Counted from the stretch's first letter, positions 29,206 through 38,316 are shown. The stretch is 64,000 nucleotides of DNA from DASWYT01 sp965246875 (GCA_965246875.1 CBDFFU010000003.1:868001-932000), one strand, 5' to 3'. Program-made: numbers and translations. The notes: generated by a model from the letters alone, not told the origin.

Positions 29206-29684
29206 CAGTTTAAAATCCTGTAAAAGATATGGTGGCCAATAGTGATAATCGGTGTAACGCCCACGGCCCATTTGGGCTGGATGGTGTCGGCGTGATAATG
29301 TGTGGCCCGTTGGGTGTTGTCGGTCAGGACGCCGCTGATGGCACGCCGCGCGATGCGCTGGCACATGGCAAAGACACGGTCATCGGGTGTGACGTTTTGC
29401 AGCTTGAAATAATTCGGGTCAGCTTTCGTCCAACAGCTGAACTGCGCCGGTTTCTGGCAGACGGCGATCACGTCATTCCCCCACCAAAACCCGCCTTGCT
29501 GTTTGGCATGGGTGACACGGTTGATGATGACGTTGGCGACGGCTTCGATGCCCATCAGTTGTTCGCCGCGCGCTTCAGCCCACAAGGTGCGCGCCAGAAT
29601 ATCGGTCGCTTTATCGTGATCGGCCGTCAGGCTGGCGCGTGTGATAGGGGCATATTCGGCTTTGAGTTGGCGTTCCATGAACAT
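29205..29684 (-). CDS. SleB/CwlJ-type cell wall hydrolase (endolysin)
   Basis: A 159-residue hydrolase with the signature LARTLWAEARGE near residues 31-42, where the first Glu of the WAEARGE motif is the likely catalytic acid, then EAVANVIINRV and a C-terminal ATHYHA segment. These mark the Hydrolase_2 family of lytic transglycosylase-like spore and phage enzymes. No signal peptide is seen, so export would need the adjacent holin. It is the lysis enzyme of the cassette. Confidence 0.88.
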   Translation of the reverse strand: MFMERQLKAEYAPITRASLTADHDKATDILARTLWAEARGEQLMGIEAVANVIINRVTHAKQQGGFWWGNDVIAVCQKPAQFSCWTKADPNYFKLQNVTPDDRVFAMCQRIARRAISGVLTDNTQRATHYHADTIQPKWAVGVTPIITIGHHIFYRILN

Positions 29685-29689
29685 GAGCG

Positions 29690-29971
29690 TTATCCTTTAT
29701 CACGGTGGGAGGAGTACATCGAGTTTTCGAGTTTCGTTTCGATGCGCAACAGGTGCGACACCAAACGTGCTTCAAGATCCTTGACCTGTTGAATCGAGGC
29801 ATAGGCTTGCGCGACATCGAGTTTGTATAATGCCAGTGCATCGCGCATTTGGGTCAGCGATTGATCGACATCACGTTTAAACCGCGCGCCCATCATCAGG
29901 AATGCGGTGAGCAGCGGAACATCGACAGCGATAATCCAGCCAATAAGGGTGGGCAAAAAATGATCATCCAT
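29690..29971 (-). CDS. Small membrane/coiled-coil phage protein
   Basis: A 93-residue protein with one N-terminal transmembrane helix (about residues 8-27) and a long amphipathic helix with heptad spacing from about residue 30 to 85. Topology and position next to the lysin resemble inner-membrane spanin subunits or membrane proteins of phage late regions. There is no sequence motif to settle it. It lies between the large terminase gene (15 bases upstream) and the lysin gene (five bases downstream). Confidence 0.6.
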   Translation of the reverse strand: MDDHFLPTLIGWIIAVDVPLLTAFLMMGARFKRDVDQSLTQMRDALALYKLDVAQAYASIQQVKDLEARLVSHLLRIETKLENSMYSSHRDKG

Positions 29972-29986
29972 AACATCATCCTTTCA

Positions 29987-31447
29987 TCACGGTGTAAAAT
30001 CGGTTTGCACATGATAATTTCGGGTGGCAGGGCGCCATATCGTATGTGCTGCGTTGCGCAGCAGGAATTTCGGCAGGCGCACCGGCTGGCTGGCTAATGC
30101 CCCGGCGATCGCGTCCAACCGGTCGTCACGGTTGTTTTTGCGCAAAGCGTTAAAATCGCGCATCTCATCCGCCAAGCCATTGGCTAACACAGAGGTATGC
30201 ACGTGCAATGCACGGGCCGCTAGAATGGGGTCAAGCGTTTGTAGAATGCGTTGTGTTTTATTTTGGTGGGCTGTAATAGGCGTCACTGTCACCGGCAATT
30301 TCTCCGTCGCAAACACCTGTTGTAACAAACGTGGCAGGAATTGGCCCAGGCCGTTGATCTCGACATGGAGATGATGGCTGTGATGCTGACGCAGAAACTG
30401 CGCGATTTGAGTGGCTTGTTGCGTCGCTGGGTCGAGCGTGGATTGCGGATCAGTTTGCAGGAGATGTAAACCATGCAGCCAGTAATAGCCGTTGACATCG
30501 GTATAAACACACACGATGACGCTTTTGTCACCCTGCGCTGACCCAACCGCTGGGTCCCACCAGCAACTGACACTCACCATACGCATGCCATTGATGGACA
30601 AAACCGTTTCGCCGCCGCCTTCGCGCAAATCCAGCGGTGCGTCATAAAAATGTAATAACTGCGGGTCGAGCCGGAAATCCGTCATCCGCACGGGTTGCAA
30701 TTGCATCTGGCTGGCGAATTGCAGTGGGCCGGTCTGTATACGGATTTGCGCGATGCGGGAGAGTGGAAACCGTTCCGGCCAAGCGGATTGTTGCTCAGTT
30801 GTGAGAAGTGGCACGCGCAACGCGTGGTAGGTGTCGAGAAAGTTGCCGTAAATCGTTTCATCGGTGTGCGGCGTGCCGATATACAAAATGCTGCCGCGGG
30901 GTGTCAAGATAAATTCCAGTTCACGCAAATTCTGGTGCAGACTATCGCGTTTATCGGTGCTGTCGCAGGTTTTGGCGACTTCGACATCATCACAAATAAT
31001 CACATCGGCGCGCATGCCGGTAATGTTGCCCTTGATGCCGGCGGCCAAGATTGACGGGTCACGGCTGACGATTGGGCACTGCACCGTTAACCGATCAGCC
31101 GCCCATTGTTCAGTTTTGAGTGGACGCAGCGCTGCTGTCAGTGGATGTTTTTCAATCGCTTTGCGCACCATGCGCACCATTTTGGTTGCCAGCATCTGGT
31201 CAGCGGCCACTACCAGAATGCGCACATCCGGGTCACGCCATAACAGCCAGGCGCAATAAAGACCGATCAACGTCGATTTGCCACAACCACGAAAGGCCAA
31301 TAACAGGAAACGTTGCGGAATACGGCGCTGGTTTTGCGACAGCCAATGCGCGATATCGCGATGCACGCTGGGTGTGGACATGCGTTGCTGCATGTTCCAC
31401 ACCGAGAGGAACATCTCAAAACTTTGACGCGCTGGATTCATCATCAC
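29987..31447 (-). CDS. Phage terminase large subunit
   Basis: A 486-residue packaging motor. The N-terminal ATPase has Walker A RGCGKST around residues 53-59 and Walker B ADVIICDDVE around 147-156. The coupling segment SILYIGTPHTDETIYG follows. The C-terminal nuclease half contains WDPAVGSAQGDKSV with an acidic residue expected for metal binding. Overall it resembles T7 gp19-like large terminases. The gene overlaps the small upstream gene by 32 bases. No frameshift is present, so the motor is potentially functional, but the portal it would dock to is not encoded in the window. Confidence 0.87.
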   Translation of the reverse strand: MMMNPARQSFEMFLSVWNMQQRMSTPSVHRDIAHWLSQNQRRIPQRFLLLAFRGCGKSTLIGLYCAWLLWRDPDVRILVVAADQMLATKMVRMVRKAIEKHPLTAALRPLKTEQWAADRLTVQCPIVSRDPSILAAGIKGNITGMRADVIICDDVEVAKTCDSTDKRDSLHQNLRELEFILTPRGSILYIGTPHTDETIYGNFLDTYHALRVPLLTTEQQSAWPERFPLSRIAQIRIQTGPLQFASQMQLQPVRMTDFRLDPQLLHFYDAPLDLREGGGETVLSINGMRMVSVSCWWDPAVGSAQGDKSVIVCVYTDVNGYYWLHGLHLLQTDPQSTLDPATQQATQIAQFLRQHHSHHLHVEINGLGQFLPRLLQQVFATEKLPVTVTPITAHQNKTQRILQTLDPILAARALHVHTSVLANGLADEMRDFNALRKNNRDDRLDAIAGALASQPVRLPKFLLRNAAHTIWRPATRNYHVQTDFTP

Positions 31448-31787
31448 TATCCGTCTCGTTCAAGGAACCATCAAGTTGTGTTAAAACCTGCCGGGCGCGT
31501 AATAACAAAGGCTGCAATTCGTCTGTTGTTTCCAGCTGCGGATGCTGTGCCACCAGCCATCGGCCCAGTTTGCTCAAAGCGTCGAGATGGGCCAAAGCCG
31601 CACGGCAGGCGTTGTGATGGACGATGAAGTGTTTTGCATCGTCGGGGGCTATTTGTTGAGCGAATTGCTGATACGATTCAATCGCGTTTTGCATCGCACG
31701 CGGCAATAAACTACACAGCTGCGCACGCATATCCGCAATCGGATCAGATTTCTTGTAAGGTTTTTCAGTATTGTTTTGATCAGGCAT
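31416..31787 (-). CDS. Putative small terminase subunit
   Basis: A 123-residue largely helical protein, charged at the N-terminus (MPDQNNTEKPYKKSDPIADM) and acidic at the C-terminus. It lies directly upstream of the large terminase and overlaps it, at the same place as gene 18 in T7-like phages. There is no recognisable DNA-binding motif, so the name rests on position and size. Alternatives include a head-completion or unknown phage protein. Confidence 0.5.
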   Translation of the reverse strand: MPDQNNTEKPYKKSDPIADMRAQLCSLLPRAMQNAIESYQQFAQQIAPDDAKHFIVHHNACRAALAHLDALSKLGRWLVAQHPQLETTDELQPLLLRARQVLTQLDGSLNETDSDDESSASKF

Positions 31788-31840
31788 AGCATGGAAATCC
31801 TCTTATTCTGTAATGTGAAACGCGCGTTTTTATCCGGTCA

Positions 31841-33876
31841 CTAGCCAAGGAACTTGCTGATGATCATCCACATGGTGCCATTCGACACGACTGTCAGCGC
31901 GTGATATTGTCCGGCCAGATTGACAGCGACGTTGTCAGGACCGGTGGCGCCTTCTTCGGTTACGCGCACGATGTTGGCGCTGCTGTCCTGTTTTTTGATC
32001 GTCACCATGCGCCCCACCGATTGCGCGGCGTTGGCCGGTGGCAATTCGACAATAATTTGGCCGGCTGTCGCGTTCATCATGTAAAGTGTGCGCGTCAAAT
32101 CCGGTTTATAGGTGCCGGCAGTGGCCGATGTCAGCGTGTTGTTCGGCATCGCGCTGCAGGCCGTAATCACCCATTTCGTCCCGTCACTCATGACCGTGAT
32201 ATAATCGTTGGCACCGCCTAATTTGATCGTGCGCCCATCCGGCCCGTTGCCACTGAGTTCGGTGACCAGCACATTGACGGTGGAGGTATCGGTTTTCTTG
32301 ATGGTTACGACGGCACCGGTATTGCTTGCTGCGGCTGTCGGCAATTGCATCGTCGTGACGCCGGCGGTGGGATTCACCAGATAAACCGATTTGCTGAGAT
32401 CGATGGTGACGGTGCTGGCGCCAACGGCGGTGATGGTTTGAAATGCATAGCGTTGCAATTCCGTCGTGAGGTCAGACACGCGCGTGCGGCGCAGGCGGTT
32501 TTTCTCCGTGGCCCGGCATTTAACGTCATATAATTGCCACTGGAGAGATCGTTGATATCGGTACCAGCGGTGGCGTTTTGCAAATTGGTAATCCAGGTAT
32601 CGGTCGACCCAATTTCCAGTTTGACCGCCGCAAACGTCCCTGTGCTTTGCACAAAGAAATTGAACACCAAGTTTTTATCGGCATTGGCCCCACTGCGAAA
32701 ACCGCCCAGGGCTGTCGTGGCCAAATACGCTTCGCAATCAATAAACGCATTGTTGGATTTGGCATGAGTGACGTTGAACCCGTAACCGGTCGAATTGACC
32801 CCGCTGCTGGCCACCTTGATGCGATTGAATTTATTCGCCATTGGTGCATCGCCGACGCCCGACGTGTGCAGATACACACCATCAATATTCATCCGTTCAA
32901 TCACAATATCACTGAAACTGTTCCAGCGGCAGGTGTTCGTGGTGGAGGCATAGCCATCCAGCTCGATGCCGATATTGACGTTTTTAATCAGGATATTGTG
33001 AATAGTATTATTTTGACAGACGGCTGCTTTGCCATACAGCATGATGCCACTATCACCACCATCAATCGTGAAATCGCGTAGCGTATTATATGAGCCGATA
33101 ATGGAGAGCGGATCAAAACTGGTGCCGCTGGATTTAATGATAGAGGCTTTACCAGCACCACATAGTAATTTATTCGACCCGATTTCCAAAGATTGTGAGA
33201 TTTGATAGGTGCCAGCTGGAATGAAGACAGCGTTTTTCGCGGTCAAAGCGTTGACGAACGCGTTGGTATCGTCTGTCACACCATCACCAATCGCGCCATA
33301 ATCTTTGACCGACGCAATTTCCCGATTTTTATCGAGCAGTGTGCGCGTGGTGGCCCCGGTGCCAGTGGCATAAAACGATGGTGCGGAATAAGTCGCCGTT
33401 GTGTCGATGGCTAAGAACTGCCCATCGCCGTCGAAACCCAATACCCGGTTCGCACGAATGGTGCGGGCGGGGAGGGTGGTGGTGAAACTGCTCTCTGATT
33501 TGTCGGTGCGCACCATAGGCACCATGTCTTGCGCCAATTGTTGCAGGCAACCGGCCATGTAATCCAGTTCATTGTTTAGCGAATTGGCAGAAAACTCGCC
33601 GCCTTCCAGAAAATCGCTGACGCGTTGCAAAATAAGTGTGCGTTCCAGTAAAATGACGACGCTGGCAGCGGGTGCAACGGCAAATGTGACTGTGCCGCCA
33701 TTGCTTTGCCCAGCGCCACTGATGACGAAACCACCGCTTTGCAAGGCGCCATTCAGTGACACGCCAAGATCGGTCGTTTTGAAAATGGCAAAGGGAAAGA
33801 TAAATTGTGCTTGCACACCATTGCCGACATAGGAAATGCGTGGCGCGGTGGGATTAATTCTAATGTGATCGGTCAT
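31841..33876 (-). pseudogene. Phage tailspike/tail fibre protein, frameshifted
   Basis: The N-terminal domain starts MTDHIRINPTAPRISYVGNG, the usual T7-like tail attachment domain. Near residue 190 comes VKDYGAIGDGVTDDTNAF, the start of a pectate-lyase-like right-handed beta-helix. The frame ends in unrelated residues, while a C-terminal beta-rich part with two similar repeats (SDLTTELQ onward, 31841-32479) lies in another frame. A missing base near 32511-32514 explains this, and restoring it gives about 678 residues. Such proteins bind or cleave surface glycans. It is the only clearly broken gene of the cassette. Confidence 0.75.
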
Positions 33877-33887
33877 GTCGAAATCCT

Positions 33888-34370
33888 TTAATCGCTATAG
33901 AGAGAAGACAGGCGCGCCTTGTCATAGGCGTTATTAAGGGCCAACAAATTCTTGCGGCTTTGCGTGGCAGCTTCGTCTTGCAAGGCTTTGCTGCGCAACT
34001 GGTCGAGTGTCGTTTGCTGCTGCTGTTCGGCTTCTGATTGTTGTGACAGGCCCAATAAAATCGCTTCGGCGGAGCCATCAGAACTGTCGATGCCTTGTGC
34101 GCCAAAAGCAGCACGTTGCCGGGCCATGGCACGGCGCAAGGCATCACGCCGGGCTGAGGCATCCTTGTCGCTGGCGATTTGATTTTCCTGTTGTTTTAAC
34201 GCCAAAGAATTGGCCAGATCGCTTTGTTGAGCATTGTATTGGGCTTGGGCGGATTGATAGGACTCTTTGACCGCTGCAGCCTGATTTTTTTGTTTCTGGA
34301 TGGATTGAAACGCATTGGCGGCGCTGACGGCCATGGGCAAAGCGTTGGAGAGAAATGAGAAACCTGCCAT
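33888..34370 (-). CDS. Phage internal virion-like protein
   Basis: A 160-residue protein starting MAGFSFLSNALPMA at ATG 34370, with GAGGT upstream; the frame is open further but would run into the preceding gene without a start signal. The sequence is dominated by Gln/Ala-rich helices with coiled-coil character and a short Gly-Asp-Ser break. T7-like phages carry a similar small internal core protein (gp14) at this place, and the sequence type fits. The assignment is by position and composition. Confidence 0.6.
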   Translation of the reverse strand: MAGFSFLSNALPMAVSAANAFQSIQKQKNQAAAVKESYQSAQAQYNAQQSDLANSLALKQQENQIASDKDASARRDALRRAMARQRAAFGAQGIDSSDGSAEAILLGLSQQSEAEQQQQTTLDQLRSKALQDEAATQSRKNLLALNNAYDKARLSSLYSD

Positions 34371-34386
34371 GATGTTTGGACCTCGC

Positions 34387-36291
34387 TTAAGCGTTGATTT
34401 GAAGTTGCATGGTGACGGACAGCAAACTGCATGGCAGTGGCGTGTCTTGTTCCAATCGCCACAAAATGGCGGTGTTATCCTTGTGCCAACCAAAGGTGCG
34501 CAGTTTGATATCACCGGTGATAGCAATAGCAGGCGCATCCAGCATATTGGGCTCACCCAATCGCCGTAATGGAATATCTTTCAACCCGCGTCCGGTATCG
34601 ACTGTCAGTGCATGCGTATCATGCAACCGGAATGTGACGTCCAGCAAACGGATCGCATGACCCATGCCATCGAGTGCGTAAACGTTGGCCGGCAGTGGTT
34701 CGACGATGTGCGTATAGGGCAAACCCATCGTGACGTTGTAGGCTGGGCGGTCGAGCGTTACGACACCGTTGATGACGGGTTTGGGTGTTTGCACGATGCC
34801 ATCGGCGATAATTTGCACATTCAGGTTGCTGAGATGACCCAGGCCGGACCATGTCACCGTCGGCGGATTGGCGCTGCCGTTCAACGCGGCATCCATATTC
34901 AACCCGCTGGAAAATTTTTCAATCAGATAAGACCCGTTGCGCAAGGTGAGGACAAAAACGTCATTACCCACTGTGCAGACTGAAAAAAATGCGCCGGATG
35001 TTGTAATGCGCGACCAGGCGGAGACATCTTCGGTGCGATAGAGGGTGAGACAAGCTAAAGTGCCATCGGCCAGCGGTGCATACAGAATCCGTGAAATAGG
35101 GTCAAAGGCTTGGTCAATGGGCTGGTTAAACAGATGGCGCGCGAGAATGGCAAGGTCATTCGCCTGATAGGCTTGTTCGACATCGGTATACAGAAACTCA
35201 CGTAACTCCTGTTTTGTGCGACCGACGAACAAGGTTGCACCATCCACATTGACGGGCGGAATATAACGTTCCATCACCGAGCCAATACGCGTTTGCCGGT
35301 TGAGCTGGATGGAGGATGGCGTGAGTGGTGAGCCGATCACAATCCATTCCGCACCACTGGTAAAAACCTGCAGATGACGGCCGGAAAAGAGCGCGCGAAT
35401 GGCGTTGACCTGGTCAGATAGTAAAGCAAATTCGATGGCTTCGTCATCCAGCCCCGTTCCCTTGTCAAAATTCCACAATTGGCCAGAAAGTGAAAACCAC
35501 AGGCGGTTGGGCAGATCGCGCGACCCGCCAATGACTAAACGGTCTTGATGGAATACGGAACACAGTGGCCAGCCATGGACGGATGAGTAAGCCTGTTCGG
35601 ACCATTCGACCGTAGCTGTCGCGCCACTGAGTGTTTGAATGACGGTGGCGTTGGCAACCGTTGGCGACGATACTGCGGTAATCACGATTTCCTTGCCACC
35701 GATGCGCATCCGCGTATTGATATGGCCGTTTTGAAACACGGCAGAGCTTGCGGTTACGACAATGGAGCCCGTGGTTGCCGATGGCATCAGCGTGACCGTA
35801 TCTGCGGCATATTTGTAATAGGGCTGCTGAATTGCATTTGTTGTGGCGTTTGTCAAAAATACCCACTCATCGAGCGACCAACTGGTGTCGCTGAGCCGCG
35901 TCAATTTTTTCGGTGGCACATCCGGATGGCACAACAGCAACGTATCAGCGCTTTGCGTCCAGGTGAGTTGCGGGATCTGGCTATCGGTCCAGGGGGAGAC
36001 AAGTGTCGCCACTTTGATGCCCTGGCGATAAATCAACAGCGATCCATTCAACACGACAAACAGATAAGTTTGCTCGGTGTTGAATTCAAACGCAATTAGC
36101 CGGCCTTTGCCAGGCAACGTGTCGACGTAATACAGACCTTGCCGGCGTGAGACACCGCCGGTGGGGTGAATAATCACGTTCTGCAATGTTTTTGCCCCGT
36201 TTTCATAGGCGCGCAAATCGCCGCGGCCGAGCAACAGCGGTGAAATCTCACCGGCGGTAAAACTGGTTTTATGCTGACGGGCGGTGGTCAT
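34387..36291 (-). CDS. Tail tubular protein B-like phage protein
   Basis: A 634-residue beta-rich protein. The start HKTSFTAGEISPLLLGRGDL and VIIHPTGGVSRRQG is highly characteristic of the podovirus nozzle protein family (T7 gp12-like), which closes the tail tube. It overlaps the upstream tail tubular A-like gene by four bases, indicating coupled translation. It is intact. Confidence 0.82.
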   Translation of the reverse strand: MTTARQHKTSFTAGEISPLLLGRGDLRAYENGAKTLQNVIIHPTGGVSRRQGLYYVDTLPGKGRLIAFEFNTEQTYLFVVLNGSLLIYRQGIKVATLVSPWTDSQIPQLTWTQSADTLLLCHPDVPPKKLTRLSDTSWSLDEWVFLTNATTNAIQQPYYKYAADTVTLMPSATTGSIVVTASSAVFQNGHINTRMRIGGKEIVITAVSSPTVANATVIQTLSGATATVEWSEQAYSSVHGWPLCSVFHQDRLVIGGSRDLPNRLWFSLSGQLWNFDKGTGLDDEAIEFALLSDQVNAIRALFSGRHLQVFTSGAEWIVIGSPLTPSSIQLNRQTRIGSVMERYIPPVNVDGATLFVGRTKQELREFLYTDVEQAYQANDLAILARHLFNQPIDQAFDPISRILYAPLADGTLACLTLYRTEDVSAWSRITTSGAFFSVCTVGNDVFVLTLRNGSYLIEKFSSGLNMDAALNGSANPPTVTWSGLGHLSNLNVQIIADGIVQTPKPVINGVVTLDRPAYNVTMGLPYTHIVEPLPANVYALDGMGHAIRLLDVTFRLHDTHALTVDTGRGLKDIPLRRLGEPNMLDAPAIAITGDIKLRTFGWHKDNTAILWRLEQDTPLPCSLLSVTMQLQINA

Positions 36292-36860
36292 GCATTCCTC
36301 GCATCGATCAAACTAAAATCGAGCAACGCCTTGGGCGTGTCTTGATACGCATCCAACCGTTTGGCTTTATCAAATTCAGTGCCGGCTAAACGCAGCAACA
36401 CTTCGGCGCGTGAGGCACTTTCAGTGAGCGGCAGGCAAAATTCAGCGGCCAGTTGGGACATGAGGACATACTCAAAAAACGGCGGCAGATCGCCTTCCAA
36501 GGGGCGAAAAATATAATTGAGGATGACCGTCGCACTGTTGGTTTGCAGCGTGTCTTTCGCAATGCGGTACACCAAACCGTCGGAATTTGCGCCACTGCCA
36601 GCACTTAAAGCGCGCAGGAAATTGTTGGGCAACTGGTAAGCGTAAGAAAAATCAGCCAGCGTTGCAGCGACCAGTTGCGGCAAAGTGATCTGCATCGTGG
36701 CAAAGCGCCACGGGTAAGAGGACAATAAGGCATCGCGCACGGGCTGGTAAAAAGCCAGGGCCATTTCGGCTTCGGCGCTGTCGTCGTAAAAACTTTGAAT
36801 GGGTTGCGCACCGATTTTAAGAAGGGCGCGGGCACAGATGGCGACGTCGCTGAGAGCCAT
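36288..36860 (-). CDS. Tail tubular protein A-like phage protein
   Basis: A 190-residue protein starting MALSDVAICARALLKIGAQP at ATG 36860; AGGAG lies seven bases upstream. The frame is open to 36920 but without a ribosome site. The pattern ALxxIGAxPI with DSAEA, then LLSSYPWRFA, is typical of T7 gp11-like gatekeeper proteins, which link portal and nozzle. It directly precedes and overlaps the tail tubular B-like gene. Confidence 0.85.
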   Translation of the reverse strand: MALSDVAICARALLKIGAQPIQSFYDDSAEAEMALAFYQPVRDALLSSYPWRFATMQITLPQLVAATLADFSYAYQLPNNFLRALSAGSGANSDGLVYRIAKDTLQTNSATVILNYIFRPLEGDLPPFFEYVLMSQLAAEFCLPLTESASRAEVLLRLAGTEFDKAKRLDAYQDTPKALLDFSLIDARNA

Positions 36861-36978
36861 GACAAATCTCCTGCAAGGAATAAAAAAAATTGCACCGACG
36901 GTTGACCGGGGGAAGTACAAACCGTCGGCACGTTTTTTAAAAACGATTGCTCGCTTTCAAAACTGTTACGCCTGTGCG

Positions 36979-37224
36979 TTATGCATAAACGGCAATGGTC
37001 ACGGAACCGCTGGCAACAGCAGTCACCGTGTAAAATTTCGGTGTCACGGTGCCGCCGGTTGACGTATTGGTGATGATCATGTCGCCTTTGCGCAGCAGGT
37101 CAGACGCGTCGTTAAAATACGCGGCTGTCGCAACGGTTGTGGCGGTATCGGGCGTCGTGTAATGCCACAGCGTAAAGCCGTTCGCATAGGACAACACCGA
37201 GAGATTGCGTGCTGAATAAGCCAT
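36979..37224 (-). CDS. Small phage structural protein, possible head decoration
   Basis: An 81-residue beta-rich protein starting MAYSARNLSV, with RKGDMIITNTS and a Val/Thr-rich C-terminus. It sits right after the capsid gene, 34 bases downstream of its stop, where head decoration proteins or head-tail proteins often lie. There is no diagnostic motif. A 118-base gap separates it from the tail tubular A-like gene. Confidence 0.55.
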   Translation of the reverse strand: MAYSARNLSVLSYANGFTLWHYTTPDTATTVATAAYFNDASDLLRKGDMIITNTSTGGTVTPKFYTVTAVASGSVTIAVYA

Positions 37225-37258
37225 TGTTTAAGTCTCCTGTTTGTGGGTGTTGTGTGGA

Positions 37259-38077
37259 TTAAACTTCGCTGCATTCGATGGCGATGACGCCACTGCTGTC
37301 GATCAAACCGGCGCCTTGTGACATCATGTTGTTCACAAAATGCGCAGCCTTGTCGCCGTGCCATGAGATATCGCTCTGGATATCGGCACCGACCGCATGG
37401 CCCAGCGCGTTTTTGTGATACCAGAATGTGCGGCGGATGTTGGAGGATACTGGCAAGGCGGAATGCGCAATCCAAGTTGTACCCAACCATTTTTTGGCCT
37501 GCGTCATATTGAACGGGATTTGTTCCGGACCGACATAATCGGCACTGGCAAATTCTTTCAATGCCAGCAGTTCCGACCATTGTTTCCAGCCAACAACGGC
37601 GTAACGCTCACCATCATCCGGCACATCGACGGTACCCAGCAATTCCAACGCTTTTTGCACTTTGGCCAATGTCATGCCGGTAGCACCGTTGACGACGGTA
37701 TTTGTCGTTGCCGTTAATGCGGCGATGATCAGGTCATCCGTTTTACGGCCTAACGCATAGGCACCCGCATTGGCGATAACGCCGCGTTCGTCGATGTTGG
37801 TTTTGAGTTCGTCCAGTTTATCGACCCAGTCACCGGCGTAATAATCCTGTAACGTGATTTCAATGGCCGAATGATCGACATTCATCACCGGAACATTGCC
37901 GTGGCGGGATTTAGTGGAAGCGATTCCTTTGCCGACTTTTTGAAAGATGGTGCTGGCGCCCACCACGTTAGTCTTGCTTCTGACTGTGCCGCGCAGTTTG
38001 GAGCCCATCCGCTGATACGCGGTAAAGACTTCTGCTTCGAATTGTTTGATAAAAGCCTGGTCAAGAGTTGTTGACAT
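37259..38077 (-). CDS. Phage major capsid protein
   Basis: A 272-residue protein starting MSTTLDQAFIKQFEAEVFTAYQ at ATG 38077; GAGGAA just upstream favours this over the in-frame ATGs at 38080 and 38146. N-terminal helix, the segment TIFQKVGKGIASTKSRHGNVP, and a P-domain-like stretch DDLIIAALTATTN match the short podovirus capsid proteins. It is the first gene of the cassette, about 170 bases downstream of a regulated promoter. No protease or scaffold gene accompanies it. Confidence 0.82.
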   Translation of the reverse strand: MSTTLDQAFIKQFEAEVFTAYQRMGSKLRGTVRSKTNVVGASTIFQKVGKGIASTKSRHGNVPVMNVDHSAIEITLQDYYAGDWVDKLDELKTNIDERGVIANAGAYALGRKTDDLIIAALTATTNTVVNGATGMTLAKVQKALELLGTVDVPDDGERYAVVGWKQWSELLALKEFASADYVGPEQIPFNMTQAKKWLGTTWIAHSALPVSSNIRRTFWYHKNALGHAVGADIQSDISWHGDKAAHFVNNMMSQGAGLIDSSGVIAIECSEV

Positions 38078-38253
38078 CATTTCCTCACGATTAAAAATAA
38101 AAGGGAAAACGACACACACCGGTTGACGGCTTGGAGTAAGGTCCAAACAGGCCAGATTGGGTCGAAAAGGGTAGGGGCGGGCGGAAACGCGTTCCGTTAT
38201 CCAATGGGTCGAGCAAGTTGACTCGAGAGAGGCGTCTTGGATGACGTTAAATT

Positions 38254-38297
38254 TATCCTAGGATATTATTCCTAAAATGTCAAGGAATATTATCCTA
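38254..38297. promoter_or_regulatory. Operator array of AGGA-N6-TCCT palindromes
   Basis: Two 14-base palindromes, AGGATATTATTCCT (38260-38273) and AGGAATATTATCCT (38283-38296), lie 23 bases apart centre to centre, about two DNA turns. A perfect ATCCTAGGAT (38255-38264) overlaps the first. Together they supply five similar half-sites. They cover the -10, the spacer and the edge of the -35 of the cassette promoter, the placement expected for a repressor. No repressor gene is found in the window. Confidence 0.65.
38255..38283 (-). promoter_or_regulatory. Promoter of the virion cassette
   Basis: On the minus strand TTGACA (38283-38278), exactly 17 bases, then TAGGAT (38260-38255). The -35 is perfect and the -10 matches four of six. 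Transcription would start near 38248 and run into the capsid gene with a leader of about 170 bases. Operator-like palindromes overlap the spacer, the -10 and the upstream side. Confidence 0.7.
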
Positions 38298-38301
38298 TTA
38301 T

Positions 38302-38316
38302 TTAAATTAAACTTAA
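38302..38316. promoter_or_regulatory. CtrA-like box TTAA-N7-TTAA
   Basis: TTAA at 38302-38305 and TTAA at 38313-38316 are separated by seven bases, the consensus of the alphaproteobacterial cell-cycle regulator CtrA. Its centre lies about 60 bases upstream of the predicted start of the virion cassette transcript, a usual activator position. The region is AT-rich, so a chance match is possible. Confidence 0.4.

Noticed and set aside
29987..31447. Portal protein instead of large terminase
   Set aside because: Walker A and B motifs and a nuclease-like C-terminus fit the terminase; no other gene in the cassette resembles a portal.
31841..32479. A separate gene for the C-terminal tailspike region
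   Set aside because: It has no ribosome binding site, starts inside the upstream frame, and continues its beta-rich sequence after a one-base shift; a single frameshifted gene explains it better.
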